Assembly: GCA_001642945.1 (NCBI GenBank)
Contig: LGRT01000010.1
Location: forward strand, 35,129-99,128
DNA: 64,000 nucleotides
DNA from: Rhodobacteraceae bacterium SB2
GTDB lineage: Bacteria; Pseudomonadota; Alphaproteobacteria; Rhodobacterales; Rhodobacteraceae
Direction: 5' to 3'
Shown here: in pieces, positions 36,766-46,926 of the stretch
Numbering within the stretch: position 1 is the stretch's first letter
Layout of the letters: each line of letters starts with the position of its first letter
Notes under the pieces: model-generated
Databases searched by the model: none
The model's input: only the letters and a program-made list of their open reading frames with translations
Told to the model about the DNA's origin: nothing
Translations under genes and position numbers: made by a program

Positions 36766-39315
36766 TCAGTCGTGTACAATCCTTGAAAGCATCTCGCGCG
36801 AGTCTCGGCTGAGCCCATCCATCTCTAACATGTTTTGCAAAAGCGGCTTCAATAGGGCTTGCCGACCTTTATCAAATTGGCGCCAAGTTTTGAACGCTCC
36901 GCACATGCGGGCGGCGGTTTGCGGATTGATTTGATCAAGCCGTGAAAGCCACTGCACCATTAATTCATAGCCTTGGCCCGATAGGTGATGGAACCCTGCC
37001 ATATTGCCCGCCAGTGATCCAAAAACCGCTCGAAAACGATTGGGGTTTTTCCAATTGAAATCTTCATGTTGCGTAAGAGATTTTGCAACAATTGCAGCTT
37101 TTTCCGGCGGCGCGAAAGCCACCTGCAAGGCAAACCACTTATCGATTACCAGCCGATCTTCTTTCCATTGACGATAGAATGCCTGCGCCTGTTCGGCGCC
37201 CTTTTCAACCGATAAAAGCGCGCTGAGCGCGGCTTGCTGCTGGGTCATGTTATTGGCGGTGTCGAATTGTTTTTTTGCGGCCTCGCCGGCATCAATCCGC
37301 GTTAGATAAACCAAAGCCCTATTGGCCAGCGCGCGCGCATTAGATTGCTGCGCGTTTGGTGCATAAGGCTCTTGTATCTGATGCGCGGCATGCAATTGCG
37401 GCCAGATATCTTGCAAATGCTGGGCAAGCGTTTGATGCAGGGTTTCAAGCGCGTCGAAAATGCGCTGTGGCTCGGGGGTTAGGCCATCTGCGTAGAGCGA
37501 CCGGGCTATTTCATCTTGCGATGGCAGGCCAAGCACCAAGGCGCGAAACGCCGGATCAAGCGCGTCATCGCTGGCCACAGCCTGCAGCGCATCCAAAAAC
37601 GCAAGCGCAGGAGCCTGATTGTGTTGCGCCAATTCTTTCAAACTTTCAACGGCCAGCGTGCGGGCGGCCTGCCATTTGTTGAAAGGATCGGGGTCATGCG
37701 CAAGCAGAAAGGCTTTGGTAGCGTCGTTCTGGGTGTGTTTGAGCAGGATGGGGGCTGAAAATTCGCGTAAAATCGAGGCGATAGGGCGTTCAGAGCTTGC
37801 AAATGTAAAGCTTTGTTGGGGTTGGTTAAGCTCGAAGATCTGCGTGGGCAAAAGCTCTTGTCCGCAAGGCGATAATAAGCCCAGGGCAATTGGTATGACT
37901 TTGGGATCTTTTTCTATTTGTCCTGGCGTTGCCGGGGTTTTTTGCGAAAAAGTAAGTTGGAATTCACCCTTTGCATAGGTTTCTGTTACGCTCACTTCGG
38001 GGGTGCCGGCTTGCGTGTACCAGTTTTTGAATTGGCTCAAATCGCGCCCGGTGCTGTCTTCAAAAACCTGTAGCCAATCTTCGATGGTGGCGGCATCGCC
38101 ATCATGACGCTGAAAATAAAGCGCCAAAGCTTTGTAATAGGCCTGATCGCCGACAAGCGTTTTCAGCATGCCAATTAATTCAGCGCCTTTTTCATAAACC
38201 GTGGCCGTGTAAAAATTATTAATCTCGATAAAGCTGTCAGGGCGCACGGGATGCGCAAGCGGGCCAGCATCCTCGCTAAATTGGATCGCACGGAGCCGGA
38301 TCACATCTTCGATCCGCTTTACCGCGGCGCTGCGCAGGTCTGATGTGAATTGGGCGTCGCGAAAAACGGTTAGCCCCTCTTTCAGACAAAGTTGAAACCA
38401 ATCGCGGCAGGTAATGCGGTTGCCGGTCCAATTGTGAAAATACTCATGCGCGATGATCGCCTCGACGCGTTCAAAATCCTTATCTGTGCTGGTGGTTGGG
38501 CTGGCCAAGACGCAGGCACTGTTAAAGATATTTAAGCCCTTATTTTCCATTGCGCCCATGTTGAAATCATCAACGGCCACGATGTTGAAGACATCTAAAT
38601 CATATTCGCGCTGATAGATATTCTGATCCCAGCGCATCGAGGCTTTTAACGCCTCCATGCCGAAGCCGCATTTGTGTTCGTCGCCAGGGCGCACCCAAAT
38701 ATTCAGCGCAACATGATTTCCAGATGCGGTGGTGAAAGTATCGCGATGGGCAACCAACCTGCCGGCCACCAGCGCGAATAAATAGGCAGGTTTGGGCCAA
38801 GGGTCTTGCCATTCAGCCCAGTTTTCACCCTGCGCCTTTGGATTGCCGTTTGATAGTAAAATGGGCAAATCGCCCTCAATCCGAACGTGAAACTGCGCCA
38901 TCACATCGGGGCGGTCGGGATAATAGGTTATCTTTCGAAAGCCTTCCGCCTCGCATTGCGTACAATACATGCCGTTTGACATATATAACCCCTCAAGCGA
39001 TGTGTTGTTTTGTGGGTCAATCTCAACCTCACATTCCCAAACAAAGCTAGCGCTGGGAACCCGAACGGATAAGCCGCCTTTCGTGATCTGTGGTGATACA
39101 GCCGCGCCATCAATTTTTGCCCAGATAAGGCGTAGATCTTCACCATGTAGGAACAAATCATGTTGCGATGAACCTGCAATCGGCTCAAATTCAACCAAAG
39201 AAATGACTCTGGTTTTGAGGGGGTCTAATTGAAACGTCAGATGTACATTTTTGACGCGAAACGGGAAAGGCGCGTAATCCTTGAGATGAATGGTAGTTGG
39301 GCTGGCATCTTTCAC
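36766..39315 (-). CDS. pepN: Aminopeptidase N (M1 family)
   Basis: A broad-specificity zinc aminopeptidase of 849 residues, the gluzincin type found in E. coli. The exopeptidase motif GAMENKG is at 254-260, the zinc site HEYFH at 290-294 and the third ligand in KEGLTVF at about 312-318. The C-terminal alpha-solenoid follows (RALVLGLPSQDEIA and later). No signal peptide, so cytoplasmic. The promoter region carries the CTTGCA-AAG-TGCAAG palindrome about 53 bases upstream of the start. Confidence 0.96.
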   Translation of the reverse strand: MKDASPTTIHLKDYAPFPFRVKNVHLTFQLDPLKTRVISLVEFEPIAGSSQHDLFLHGEDLRLIWAKIDGAAVSPQITKGGLSVRVPSASFVWECEVEIDPQNNTSLEGLYMSNGMYCTQCEAEGFRKITYYPDRPDVMAQFHVRIEGDLPILLSNGNPKAQGENWAEWQDPWPKPAYLFALVAGRLVAHRDTFTTASGNHVALNIWVRPGDEHKCGFGMEALKASMRWDQNIYQREYDLDVFNIVAVDDFNMGAMENKGLNIFNSACVLASPTTSTDKDFERVEAIIAHEYFHNWTGNRITCRDWFQLCLKEGLTVFRDAQFTSDLRSAAVKRIEDVIRLRAIQFSEDAGPLAHPVRPDSFIEINNFYTATVYEKGAELIGMLKTLVGDQAYYKALALYFQRHDGDAATIEDWLQVFEDSTGRDLSQFKNWYTQAGTPEVSVTETYAKGEFQLTFSQKTPATPGQIEKDPKVIPIALGLLSPCGQELLPTQIFELNQPQQSFTFASSERPIASILREFSAPILLKHTQNDATKAFLLAHDPDPFNKWQAARTLAVESLKELAQHNQAPALAFLDALQAVASDDALDPAFRALVLGLPSQDEIARSLYADGLTPEPQRIFDALETLHQTLAQHLQDIWPQLHAAHQIQEPYAPNAQQSNARALANRALVYLTRIDAGEAAKKQFDTANNMTQQQAALSALLSVEKGAEQAQAFYRQWKEDRLVIDKWFALQVAFAPPEKAAIVAKSLTQHEDFNWKNPNRFRAVFGSLAGNMAGFHHLSGQGYELMVQWLSRLDQINPQTAARMCGAFKTWRQFDKGRQALLKPLLQNMLEMDGLSRDSREMLSRIVHD

Positions 39316-39367
39316 GGCATATCCTCAAAGCATCATTTCTTTTGATAAATTTAGGTCTAAACCACGA

Positions 39368-39382
39368 CTTGCAAAGTGCAAG
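39368..39382. promoter_or_regulatory. Candidate operator upstream of pepN (second copy of the palindrome)
   Basis: CTTGCA (39368-39373) and TGCAAG (39377-39382) form a perfect inverted repeat with spacer AAG. It matches the 15424-15438 site in 14 of 15 bases, and both are preceded by an ACCAC-type stretch. The site lies between the divergent pepN and DUF2256 genes. Confidence 0.45.
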
Positions 39383-39544
39383 GGCGCTTTGCCTTTTTGG
39401 GAGGGATAAACCGCCCATAGGTTCATGTGCGGGCTGGCGATCTGCTGCTCTGCGCCTATATCACATCCAGCGCCCGGTTGTGCTTCGTAAAAAAAGCACC
39501 ACAGAGCTGCATAAGTCTGCAACCGTTCAGATCAGGGCTTGAAA

Positions 39545-39712
39545 ATGAAAATGCGAAAAAAAATCGATTTGCCGCAAAAGCTCTGCAAAACCTGCGGACG
39601 TCCCTTTCTATGGCGTAAAAAATGGGAAAAAGACTGGGAGCATGTTCAATATTGCAGCGAGAAATGCCGACGAAATAAGAATATTGCGCAGGAACCATCT
39701 GGAAAAATCTAA
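39545..39712 (+). CDS. DUF2256 mini-protein (putative zinc ribbon)
   Basis: A 55-residue basic protein with two Cys pairs: C-K-T-C in [16 protein letters not shown] and C-S-E-K-C in [10 protein letters not shown], likely binding one zinc ion. The sequence fits the DUF2256 family, which is often found beside cryptochrome/photolyase genes; none is in this window. ATG 39545 is preceded by AGGGCTTGAAA. The next gene on the strand is glcB, about 96 bases downstream. Function is unknown; DNA or RNA binding is possible from charge. Confidence 0.8.
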   Translation: MKMRKKIDLPQKLCKTCGRPFLWRKKWEKDWEHVQYCSEKCRRNKNIAQEPSGKI

Positions 39713-39808
39713 CTTTGGTAAAATAGTTTTACCAAAATAATTGCATATAGGAAACTTTTTCCCTAAAGCAGATGATATCTGAGTTGGAATCAAGCGAAGG
39801 GGTGTTCT

Positions 39809-41983
39809 GTGTCGGAGCGGGTATCACGAGAAGGTTTAAGCGTCGCGCATCAACTGGCGGCATTCATCGAAATAGACGCCTTACCGGGCACCGGCATAAC
39901 GCCGACCCAATTTTGGGCAGGGCTCGCGGCGCTTGTTGCAGAATTAGGGCCTAAAAATCGCGATCTTTTACAGACGCGCGAGGATATCCAGACGCAGCTA
40001 GACAATTGGTACATCTCGCATCGGGGCGTTGATTATAGCTTCGAAACCTATCAGGACTTTTTGAAAGAGACCGGCTATTTGGTGGATGAAGGGCCGGATT
40101 TTAAGATTGAAACGCAGGGCATTGATCCTGAAATCGCGCAGATTGCAGGGCCGCAGCTTGTGGTTCCGGTAATGAACGCACGCTTTGCGTTAAACGCAGC
40201 CAATGCGCGCTGGGGCAGCTTGTATGATGCATTATACGGCACCGACGCGATGGGGGATTTACCGCCAGCGGGGGCGTATGACCAAGCGCGTGGCGACCGC
40301 GTGGTTGCTTGGGGGCGGGCATTTTTGGACAACAGCCTGCCTTTGGCGAAGGGGTCTTGGTCGGACGTGTCTTGTATGTCTCAAACCAAAGACGGCTTCT
40401 GCGCGGATGATATCGGGTTGACGCATCCAGAGCAATTCATCGGGCGGGTTGGCGACGGAGATAGTTTGGGTGGATATATTTTTAAGAACAATGACTTGCA
40501 CATCATTATTGATGTCGATTCTGCCAGTGTGATTGGGGCTGCGGATCGGGCCGGAATTTCTGATATTCGGATGGAGTCGGCGATTTCAACCATTATGGAT
40601 TGCGAAGACAGCGTGGCCGCGGTGGATGGCGCAGACAAGACCCTAGCCTATCGCAATTGGCTGGGGTTGATGAAGCGGGATTTGAGCGAAGCAATCGTAA
40701 AGGGCTCTGAGACCTTTACCCGCAGATTAAACGCGGACATCACCTACACCACTGCGCAAGGTTTGCCAGCGCATTTAAAGGGGCGCAGCTTGATGCTGGT
40801 GCGCAATGTGGGGCATTTGATGACCACACCGGCAGTGCTGGATCAAGATGGCGCAGAGATAGGGGAAGGCTTACTTGACGCTCTGTGCACCACGATGATT
40901 GCGATGCATGATCTTAATTCAGACCAAGGCAACGCGATGCATGGCTCGGTCTATGTGGTGAAGCCGAAGATGCATGGCCCCGCAGAAGTGGCTTTTGCTG
41001 ATGAAATCTTCAGCCGTGTAGAGGATATTCTGGGCCTGCCGCATCATACGGTGAAATTGGGCATTATGGATGAAGAACGCCGTACCTCTGCCAATCTGAA
41101 AGAATGCATTCGCGCTGCAAAAAACCGCGTGGCGTTTATAAATACGGGGTTTTTAGACCGCACGGGTGACGAAATTCATGCAAGTATGGAAATGGGTGCA
41201 TTTCTTCCCAAGGGCGATATGAAAACCACGCCTTGGATAAAATCTTACGAAGATCGCAATGTTGATATTGGGCTGAAGTGTGGCTTGCAGGGAAAGGCCC
41301 AGATTGGAAAAGGCATGTGGGCTATGCCGGACCGTATGGGCGACATGCTTGCGGCGAAAATGGGCCATCCAGAGGCCGGAGCCAATTGTGCTTGGGTGCC
41401 ATCTCCCACGGCGGCCACCCTGCACGCCACGCATTATCATAAGTTGAACGTGAAGCAGCGCCAAAACGAGCTCGCCGCAGCCGGCCCCCGTGGGACACTA
41501 AAGGATCTGTTGACAGTGCCGGTTCTGCGCGGCCGCAATCTCTCGGATCAAGAAATACAAACCGAGATTGAGAATAACGCACAGGGCATTTTAGGCTATG
41601 TGGTGCGCTGGGTGGATCAAGGTGTGGGGTGCTCAAAAGTGCCCGATATCAATGATGTTGGATTGATGGAAGATCGGGCAACCTGCCGGATTTCTTCGCA
41701 AGCCTTGGCCAATTGGCTGCATCATGGGGTTGTAAGCCACGCGCAGGTCATGGCCGCATTGCACAAAATGGCAGCAGTTGTGGATCGCCAGAATGCAGGG
41801 GATGCTGCCTATAGGCCGATGGCGCCCGAATTTACGGGGTTGGCGTTTCAAGCCGCGTGCGATTTGGTGTTTAAAGGGCGGATACAGCCCTCGGGCTACA
41901 CAGAGCCGGTGCTGCATGCGCGCCGCCTTGAAGTGAAAGCTGCGCAAGCTGCCGCGGCGGTTGACGCAGCATCTGCCACATAG
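39809..41983 (+). CDS. glcB: Malate synthase G
   Basis: Condenses glyoxylate with acetyl-CoA to give malate. At 724 residues it is the monomeric G form. Visible are [22 protein letters not shown], the catalytic [54 protein letters not shown], and the [11 protein letters not shown] block. The start is GTG at 39809 with AAGGGG at good spacing. glcG follows on the same strand 41 bases after the stop, as in glycolate-use clusters, though glcDEF and isocitrate lyase are absent here. Confidence 0.97.
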   Translation: MSERVSREGLSVAHQLAAFIEIDALPGTGITPTQFWAGLAALVAELGPKNRDLLQTREDIQTQLDNWYISHRGVDYSFETYQDFLKETGYLVDEGPDFKIETQGIDPEIAQIAGPQLVVPVMNARFALNAANARWGSLYDALYGTDAMGDLPPAGAYDQARGDRVVAWGRAFLDNSLPLAKGSWSDVSCMSQTKDGFCADDIGLTHPEQFIGRVGDGDSLGGYIFKNNDLHIIIDVDSASVIGAADRAGISDIRMESAISTIMDCEDSVAAVDGADKTLAYRNWLGLMKRDLSEAIVKGSETFTRRLNADITYTTAQGLPAHLKGRSLMLVRNVGHLMTTPAVLDQDGAEIGEGLLDALCTTMIAMHDLNSDQGNAMHGSVYVVKPKMHGPAEVAFADEIFSRVEDILGLPHHTVKLGIMDEERRTSANLKECIRAAKNRVAFINTGFLDRTGDEIHASMEMGAFLPKGDMKTTPWIKSYEDRNVDIGLKCGLQGKAQIGKGMWAMPDRMGDMLAAKMGHPEAGANCAWVPSPTAATLHATHYHKLNVKQRQNELAAAGPRGTLKDLLTVPVLRGRNLSDQEIQTEIENNAQGILGYVVRWVDQGVGCSKVPDINDVGLMEDRATCRISSQALANWLHHGVVSHAQVMAALHKMAAVVDRQNAGDAAYRPMAPEFTGLAFQAACDLVFKGRIQPSGYTEPVLHARRLEVKAAQAAAAVDAASAT

Positions 41984-42023
41984 GCGAAAAAACAAAGAAA
42001 ATAAGACAGTTTAGGATCAAAGA

Positions 42024-42452
42024 ATGAACGATTTAACCTTGCGTAAGGCCAAGATAATCATCCGCAAAGCCTTGGAAAAAGGCAAAGAACTTGGTTTCAA
42101 GCCTTTGAGCGTGGCAGTATTGGACGCGGGCGGGCATTTGATCGCCTTTGAGCGCAGCGATGGCGCCGCGCCAGGACGGGTCGCGATTGCGACAGGCAAG
42201 GCCTATGGTGCGGTTATGTTGGGTATGGCGGGGCGCGCGCAGATGGCGCGCGCTGAGCAGCAGGCTTATTTCATGCAGGCGGTGAATGGTGCCTTGCAAG
42301 GGCAGGTCGTGCCGGTTCCGGGTGGCGTTTTAATCCGCGATGCTAAACTAAACGTCGTTGGAGCGGTTGGTGTGACGGGCGATTTATCTGATAATGATGA
42401 AATTTGTGCCATCGCCGGTGTAGAAGCGACCAACCTGACTGCAGAAGCATAA
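42024..42452 (+). CDS. glcG: GlcG/HbpS family protein
   Basis: A 142-residue protein of the GlcG/HbpS family, built from one profilin-like domain: LSVAVLDAGGHLIAFERSDGA, then RVAIATGKAYGAV, and the closing VPGGVLIRD, VVGAVGVTGDLSDNDE. Members bind haem or corrinoid-like ligands or help diol and glycolate pathways; a reaction is not established. Its position just behind malate synthase G supports a glycolate/glyoxylate link. A likely promoter for the next gene lies just beyond its stop codon. Confidence 0.9.
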   Translation: MNDLTLRKAKIIIRKALEKGKELGFKPLSVAVLDAGGHLIAFERSDGAAPGRVAIATGKAYGAVMLGMAGRAQMARAEQQAYFMQAVNGALQGQVVPVPGGVLIRDAKLNVVGAVGVTGDLSDNDEICAIAGVEATNLTAEA

Positions 42453-42459
42453 GCGATTA

Positions 42460-42489
42460 TTGTCAACCTTTGAGTTTCGCCCCTATACT
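42460..42489 (+). promoter_or_regulatory. Sigma-70 type promoter for the C26 hydrolase gene
   Basis: TTGTCA (42460-42465) and TATACT (42484-42489) each match the consensus in five of six bases, with an 18-base spacer. The start codon of the next gene is at 42515. Confidence 0.5.
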
Positions 42490-42514
42490 GCGTCTATCAA
42501 TCACGGGGTAAGCG

Positions 42515-43288
42515 ATGGTACGTCCAATAGTTGGGGTGATATGTAATCACTATATGATCAATGATGAATATCCGGCGCACGCATCGGGTATCATCAATGG
42601 TGAGGCGATATCGCAAGTTGCTCAGTGCCTTCCTATGCTTATTCCAGCAGACCCGCAGCAGGTGTCGGTGCAAGACCTGCAAGCGTGCTGCGATGGGTTT
42701 TTATTCACTGGAGGCCGGCCCAATATTCACCCCGAAGAATATGGCCATGCTGAAACCCCCGCGCATGGCAGTTTTGATCGGGCGCGGGATGCATTGGTGC
42801 TGCCGCTTATTCGGGCGTGTATTGCCTCGGGTCAGCCAATTTTTGGCATTTGTCGGGGCTTTCAAGAGGTGGCGGTTGCGATGGGCAGCACGCTGCATCC
42901 CGAAATACGCGATTTGCCGGGCCGGATGAATCATAGAATGCCCCCAGAGGGATCGCTCGATGAAAAATTTGCCCATCGGCATAGCGTTAAACTGACCTCA
43001 AATGGCCCGTTCCACCGCCTTTTAGGGGCGCGCGAGGTCTCTACAAATACGCTGCACGGGCAGGGGATTGACCAAGCCGGGCCGCGCGTTGTGATCGATG
43101 GGGTTGCCAAAGATGGCACGCCCGAAGCGCTTTATATTAAGGATGCTCCGGGGTTCACTTTATCCGTGCAGTGGCATCCTGAATGGCAAGCCGCTCAAGA
43201 TGATGTCTCGCGCCCTTTGTTTCAGGCTTTCGGTCAGGCGGTCTATCACTGGGCGGGTCGGTCTTTGCAGGTTGAGCGTGCAGGATGA
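42515..43288 (+). CDS. Class I amidotransferase-like gamma-glutamyl hydrolase (peptidase C26)
   Basis: A 257-residue protein of the PuuD/gamma-Glu-GABA hydrolase family. The nucleophile motif is PIFGICRGFQEVAVAMG (Cys in GICRG), and the catalytic His/Glu are in SVQWHPEWQ. The N-terminal strand VGVICNHYM and GFLFTGGRPNIHPEEYG are family blocks, as is the oxyanion-side region VSTNTLHGQGID. It likely cleaves a gamma-glutamyl amide such as gamma-glutamyl-GABA from polyamine breakdown. No other puu genes are nearby, so the substrate is uncertain. Confidence 0.9.
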   Translation: MVRPIVGVICNHYMINDEYPAHASGIINGEAISQVAQCLPMLIPADPQQVSVQDLQACCDGFLFTGGRPNIHPEEYGHAETPAHGSFDRARDALVLPLIRACIASGQPIFGICRGFQEVAVAMGSTLHPEIRDLPGRMNHRMPPEGSLDEKFAHRHSVKLTSNGPFHRLLGAREVSTNTLHGQGIDQAGPRVVIDGVAKDGTPEALYIKDAPGFTLSVQWHPEWQAAQDDVSRPLFQAFGQAVYHWAGRSLQVERAG

Positions 43289-43597
43289 GGTCAGCGCGAT
43301 ATGCAGGTCTAAACGTTCAAAGGTATTTGCCGGTTAATTGATGTCAGCGATGCTTTCGGTTGAGGCCGCGTTTCTTTGAGCAAGAGGTTGAGCTTTCGGA
43401 TCGTTTTTTGGTTACCAATTGACAATCTCAGGCGTCGGTTTGATTTGCGGGCAGCTCGGCTTGCCCAGCCCTGATAATTTTTTTGATGCCCCCAGCGCTG
43501 CGCTTGCAAAGCCTTGACGTAGCATGGGCTGCCTGCGACGTAGGGATGTCACGCAACGGGTCGCAATGTTTAAGACAGATAAGGATGACTTTGAAAG
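43289..43597. other. Intergenic region before chrA
   Basis: I see no gene, RNA or repeat here. Short frames on both strands lack family motifs and ribosome-binding sites. It presumably holds the chrA promoter, not identified with confidence. Confidence 0.5.
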
Positions 43598-43609
43598 GTG
43601 CCTGAGAAA

Positions 43610-44944
43610 ATGGCTGTTTCAGCAACCGATGAGGCAAAGATATCCACCGCATCCAAGCCCGCGCGGCTAAGGGATATATTTTGGGTTTTTGTCAAAATCG
43701 GCTTGTTGTCCTTTGGGGGACCAGCTGGCCAAATTGCATTGATGCATCGCATTCTTGTTGACGAAAAAGAATGGCTGGATGAGCAGTCGTTTCTGAATGC
43801 ACTGAATTTTTGTATGTTGCTTCCCGGCCCGGAGGCGATGCAACTGGCAACCTTCGCCGGCTGGCGCCTGCGCGGCGTTTCCGGTGGCTTAATCGCTGGC
43901 AGCCTATTCGTAATGCCCGGCGCCGTGGTGATGCTGGCTTTATCGATCAGTTACGTGGCCTTTTCTGGAGCGCCGGTGTTATCTGGAATTTTTTTGGGGG
44001 TAAAAGCCGCGATCTTAGTCGTGGTGGTGCAAGCCTTAATAACTTTATCCCGCCGTGCTTTGACGCAGATCCAGCATTATGTGATTTCCGGAGCTGCTTT
44101 TGTCGGTTTGTTTTTTCTCAATCTGCCTTATCCGATTATTGTGATTGCCTCTGGGGTGTATGGCGCGTTTTTCTTAAGCGCATACCACAAACGCCCGCAA
44201 ATTCTATCGCCAGAAGATGCTCAGATTTCCGAGTTGTCTGCGTTTTCTTTCGGGCGATTTGCGATAACGCTTGGGGTGGGGCTTTGTCTCTGGCTGTGCC
44301 CACTGGTCATCGTGTTTTGGGGTGTTGGCGTTCCATTTCTGGCTGAGCTTGGTTGGTTTTTCAGCAAACTTGCCTTGGTCACCTTTGGCGGGGCCTATGC
44401 CGTTTTGGCGTATATGGCGCAGGATGTGGTAGGGGCGTATGGATGGCTTAATCCGGCGCAAGTTCTAGACGGTTTGGGATTAGCCGAAACCACGCCCGGG
44501 CCGCTTATTTTGGTCACGCAATTCGTGGCCTTTGTCGCCGGTTTCCAGCAAGGTGGCTATGCCTTGGCTTTGATGGCCGTCTCGCTTGGGCTTTGGGTGA
44601 CCTTTGTGCCTTGCTTTTTATGGATTTTTCTCGGCGCGCCATATTTTCAACGCCTGTCAAGCCAGCCAAGGTTATGGGGCGCGCTGGGTGCGGTGACGGC
44701 GGCGGTTGTTGGGGTCATCTTGAACCTGTCGGTTTGGTTTGCGCTTCAGGTAAGTTTCGGAACGGTTTTAGAGTTGCGCATGGGGCTTTTAACGTTTTGG
44801 TTGCCGCAACTCGCCTCGGTCGATTTAAGAGTGATCGTTATCGCAACGCTTAGTGCCATTTTAATCTGGCGCTTTAAGCTTGCGCTGGGCTGGGTGCTGA
44901 TGGGCGCTGCCGGGTTCGGCTTGCTGTTTGACTTACTGGTTTGA
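43610..44944 (+). CDS. chrA: Chromate transporter family protein ChrA
   Basis: An inner-membrane protein of the CHR family, long form with two homologous halves. The first half starts FVKIGLLSFGGPAGQIALMHR and has LPGPEAMQLATFAGWRL; the second repeats the pattern with KLALVTFGGAYAVLAYMAQD and TTPGPLILVTQFVAF. Together about 10-12 helices. ChrA exports chromate in exchange for sulfate uptake or a proton gradient; many marine members lie outside chromate-resistance operons and may have other anion substrates. ATG 43610 or GTG 43598 could be the start; both share AAAGG upstream. It converges on kynU. Confidence 0.92.
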   Translation: MAVSATDEAKISTASKPARLRDIFWVFVKIGLLSFGGPAGQIALMHRILVDEKEWLDEQSFLNALNFCMLLPGPEAMQLATFAGWRLRGVSGGLIAGSLFVMPGAVVMLALSISYVAFSGAPVLSGIFLGVKAAILVVVVQALITLSRRALTQIQHYVISGAAFVGLFFLNLPYPIIVIASGVYGAFFLSAYHKRPQILSPEDAQISELSAFSFGRFAITLGVGLCLWLCPLVIVFWGVGVPFLAELGWFFSKLALVTFGGAYAVLAYMAQDVVGAYGWLNPAQVLDGLGLAETTPGPLILVTQFVAFVAGFQQGGYALALMAVSLGLWVTFVPCFLWIFLGAPYFQRLSSQPRLWGALGAVTAAVVGVILNLSVWFALQVSFGTVLELRMGLLTFWLPQLASVDLRVIVIATLSAILIWRFKLALGWVLMGAAGFGLLFDLLV

Positions 44945-44983
44945 AATCCAGATCGGCCACGCTTTTAAGCTTGATTGGCCTCT

Positions 44984-46180
44984 TCAGGTTACGGCGGCGC
45001 GAATTTTATAGGCGTCAGCGTCCCACAGGCGGTTTTGCATTACATCGGCAATGATATCGGTGGCCGCTCTTACGTCTTGTTGATCGATGTAAAGCGGCGT
45101 GAATCCAAAGCGCATTGTGTCAGGCGCACGAAAATCCCCAATTACCCCGCGCTCGATAAGCGCTTGCATTGCGGCATAGCCTTCTTGAAAATGAAACGCC
45201 ACTTGAGAGCCGCGTTTATTTGGATCCCGCGGAGAGCCCAATTTTAACATCGGGCATTTATTTTCAATTTCAGCAATGAACAATTGGCTGAGCGCAATAG
45301 ACTGCGCCCGCAACTCGGCCATATCGACCATATCCCAAACATCAAGTGCGGCTTCGAGGCTGGCCAGCGCCAGAACCGGCGGCGTTCCCACCCGCATGCG
45401 GTCAATACCGTTTCCTGGCTCATAGCCTTGCGCAAAGGCAAATGGCGCGGCATGGCCCAGCCAACCTGATAAGGTTGGTTCAATATTATCAATAAGATGC
45501 GGCGCTACATAGATAAAGCCGGGCGATCCTGGCCCGCCATTGAGGTATTTATAAGTACAGCCGACGGCAAAATCTGCTTTGGCTTTGGCAAGCTCTACTT
45601 CTATGGCGCCTGCAGAATGGGCAAGGTCCCAGATGCATAAGGCGCCGTTTTGATGCGCCGTTTCGGTAATACTGCACATATCATGCAGGCGGCCAGTACG
45701 ATAATCGACTTGCGTGATCAGCGTCACAGCGACTTCTTCCGTGATATGATTGTGCAGATCTTCGGGGGCAACAAGGCGCAACTCATGGCCTTGATTAAGC
45801 GCTTGGATCAACCCTTGCGCGATATAAAGATCGGATGGGAAATTTCCGCTATCAGACAAGATCACTTTGCGATCCGGGCGCAATTGCAGCGCAGCATCTA
45901 GCGCTTGATAGACTTTAATCGATAAGGTGTCTCCGACAACAACATGCCCGCTTTGTGCCCCAATCAGGCGCGCCAAACGGTCGCCAACCGCATTGGGTTG
46001 CGCCATCCAACCGGCTTTGTTCCAACCCGTGATCAACATCTGGCCCCATTCGGCCTTCATCACGGCCTCAACCCGCGCCGCCGCTGCTTTGGGCAGAGGC
46101 CCGAGGGAATTGCCATCAAGATAAAGAATGCCGTCGGGCAGGTCGAAGAGAGATTTGGTTTTTTGAAAAATATCGCTCAC
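44984..46180 (-). CDS. kynU: Kynureninase
   Basis: A PLP-dependent hydrolase splitting kynurenine to anthranilate and alanine in tryptophan breakdown. Visible are LYLDGNSLGPLPKAAAARV at the N-terminus, DTLSIKVYQALDAAL, CIWDLAHSAGAIEVEL, the PLP-lysine segment CTYKYLNGGPGSPGF and GWLGHAAPFAFAQGYEPG. The 398-residue length is normal. The SDR gene lies immediately upstream, stop to start separated by two bases. Neither kynA nor kynB is adjacent, so the rest of the pathway would be elsewhere. Confidence 0.95.
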   Translation of the reverse strand: MSDIFQKTKSLFDLPDGILYLDGNSLGPLPKAAAARVEAVMKAEWGQMLITGWNKAGWMAQPNAVGDRLARLIGAQSGHVVVGDTLSIKVYQALDAALQLRPDRKVILSDSGNFPSDLYIAQGLIQALNQGHELRLVAPEDLHNHITEEVAVTLITQVDYRTGRLHDMCSITETAHQNGALCIWDLAHSAGAIEVELAKAKADFAVGCTYKYLNGGPGSPGFIYVAPHLIDNIEPTLSGWLGHAAPFAFAQGYEPGNGIDRMRVGTPPVLALASLEAALDVWDMVDMAELRAQSIALSQLFIAEIENKCPMLKLGSPRDPNKRGSQVAFHFQEGYAAMQALIERGVIGDFRAPDTMRFGFTPLYIDQQDVRAATDIIADVMQNRLWDADAYKIRAAVT

Positions 46181-46182
46181 TT

Positions 46183-46926
46183 TTAGCCACCTGAAATTTC
46201 GATTGCCTGTCCGTTTACACTTCCTGAGGCAGAATTACAGAGCCAAATAGCCGTTTCTGCGATTTCATTAACCTCGATCAGCCGTTTATGGGGGTTGGCG
46301 CTGACCATCATTTCCAGCGCCTGCTCTTGGGTGAATCCGCGCTTTTGGATGGCTTCTAGGTTTTGATCGATAATCGGCGTTTGCACATAGCCGGGGCAGA
46401 TCGCATTGAAGGTAATCGGCCCGCCCAAATGTTCAGCCGCATAAGAGCGGATCAAACCGATCACACCATGTTTGCTTGCCGCATAGGCGCCGCCCCCCTT
46501 CAAGCCGCGCAAGCCCGCGATCGAGGAAATCGCGATCACCCGCCCCCAATCTGTGCTTGTCATTGAAGACATCGCTTCGCGAATGGTGATGAAGGCGCCA
46601 TCAAGATTGGTTGCCATTATTTTGCGCCACAACTCCATTTGTGTTTTTTGCAAGGTTCGTCCTTCTGCTATACCGGCATTCGCCACGCATATTTGCACGG
46701 GCCCGTGTTGTTTTACGGCGTTTGCGATCACCTCTTTTTGCGCGGCTTCATCGGTCACATCCATTTCTGCTGGAAATATGCCTTTGCCCGCAGCGGCCTG
46801 CAGCACGGCTTTGCGCCGCCCAGTGATCGTGACCTGCGCGCCCTGCGCGGCTAACTTTTGCGCGATCGCCAGCCCAATGCCGCTGCCCCCGCCGGTGATC
46901 AATGCGTGCTTTCCCTGCAAATTCAT
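46183..46926 (-). CDS. Short-chain dehydrogenase/reductase, 3-hydroxybutyrate dehydrogenase-like
   Basis: A classical SDR of 247 residues. The cofactor loop is TGGGSGIG, followed by NAG, and the catalytic Ser/Tyr/Lys are in AISSIAGLRG and YAASKHG. The C-terminal segment (ICPGYVQTPI, AIWLCNSASGSVNGQAIEISGG) resembles D-3-hydroxybutyrate dehydrogenases and FabG-like enzymes. ATG 46926 begins the standard start (MNLQGKHALITGG) and has AAGGATAA about 9 bases upstream, so the longer frame from 46974 is not used. It is followed by kynU with a two-base gap, so the pair is likely one operon, though a functional link is not obvious. Confidence 0.88.
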   Translation of the reverse strand: MNLQGKHALITGGGSGIGLAIAQKLAAQGAQVTITGRRKAVLQAAAGKGIFPAEMDVTDEAAQKEVIANAVKQHGPVQICVANAGIAEGRTLQKTQMELWRKIMATNLDGAFITIREAMSSMTSTDWGRVIAISSIAGLRGLKGGGAYAASKHGVIGLIRSYAAEHLGGPITFNAICPGYVQTPIIDQNLEAIQKRGFTQEQALEMMVSANPHKRLIEVNEIAETAIWLCNSASGSVNGQAIEISGG

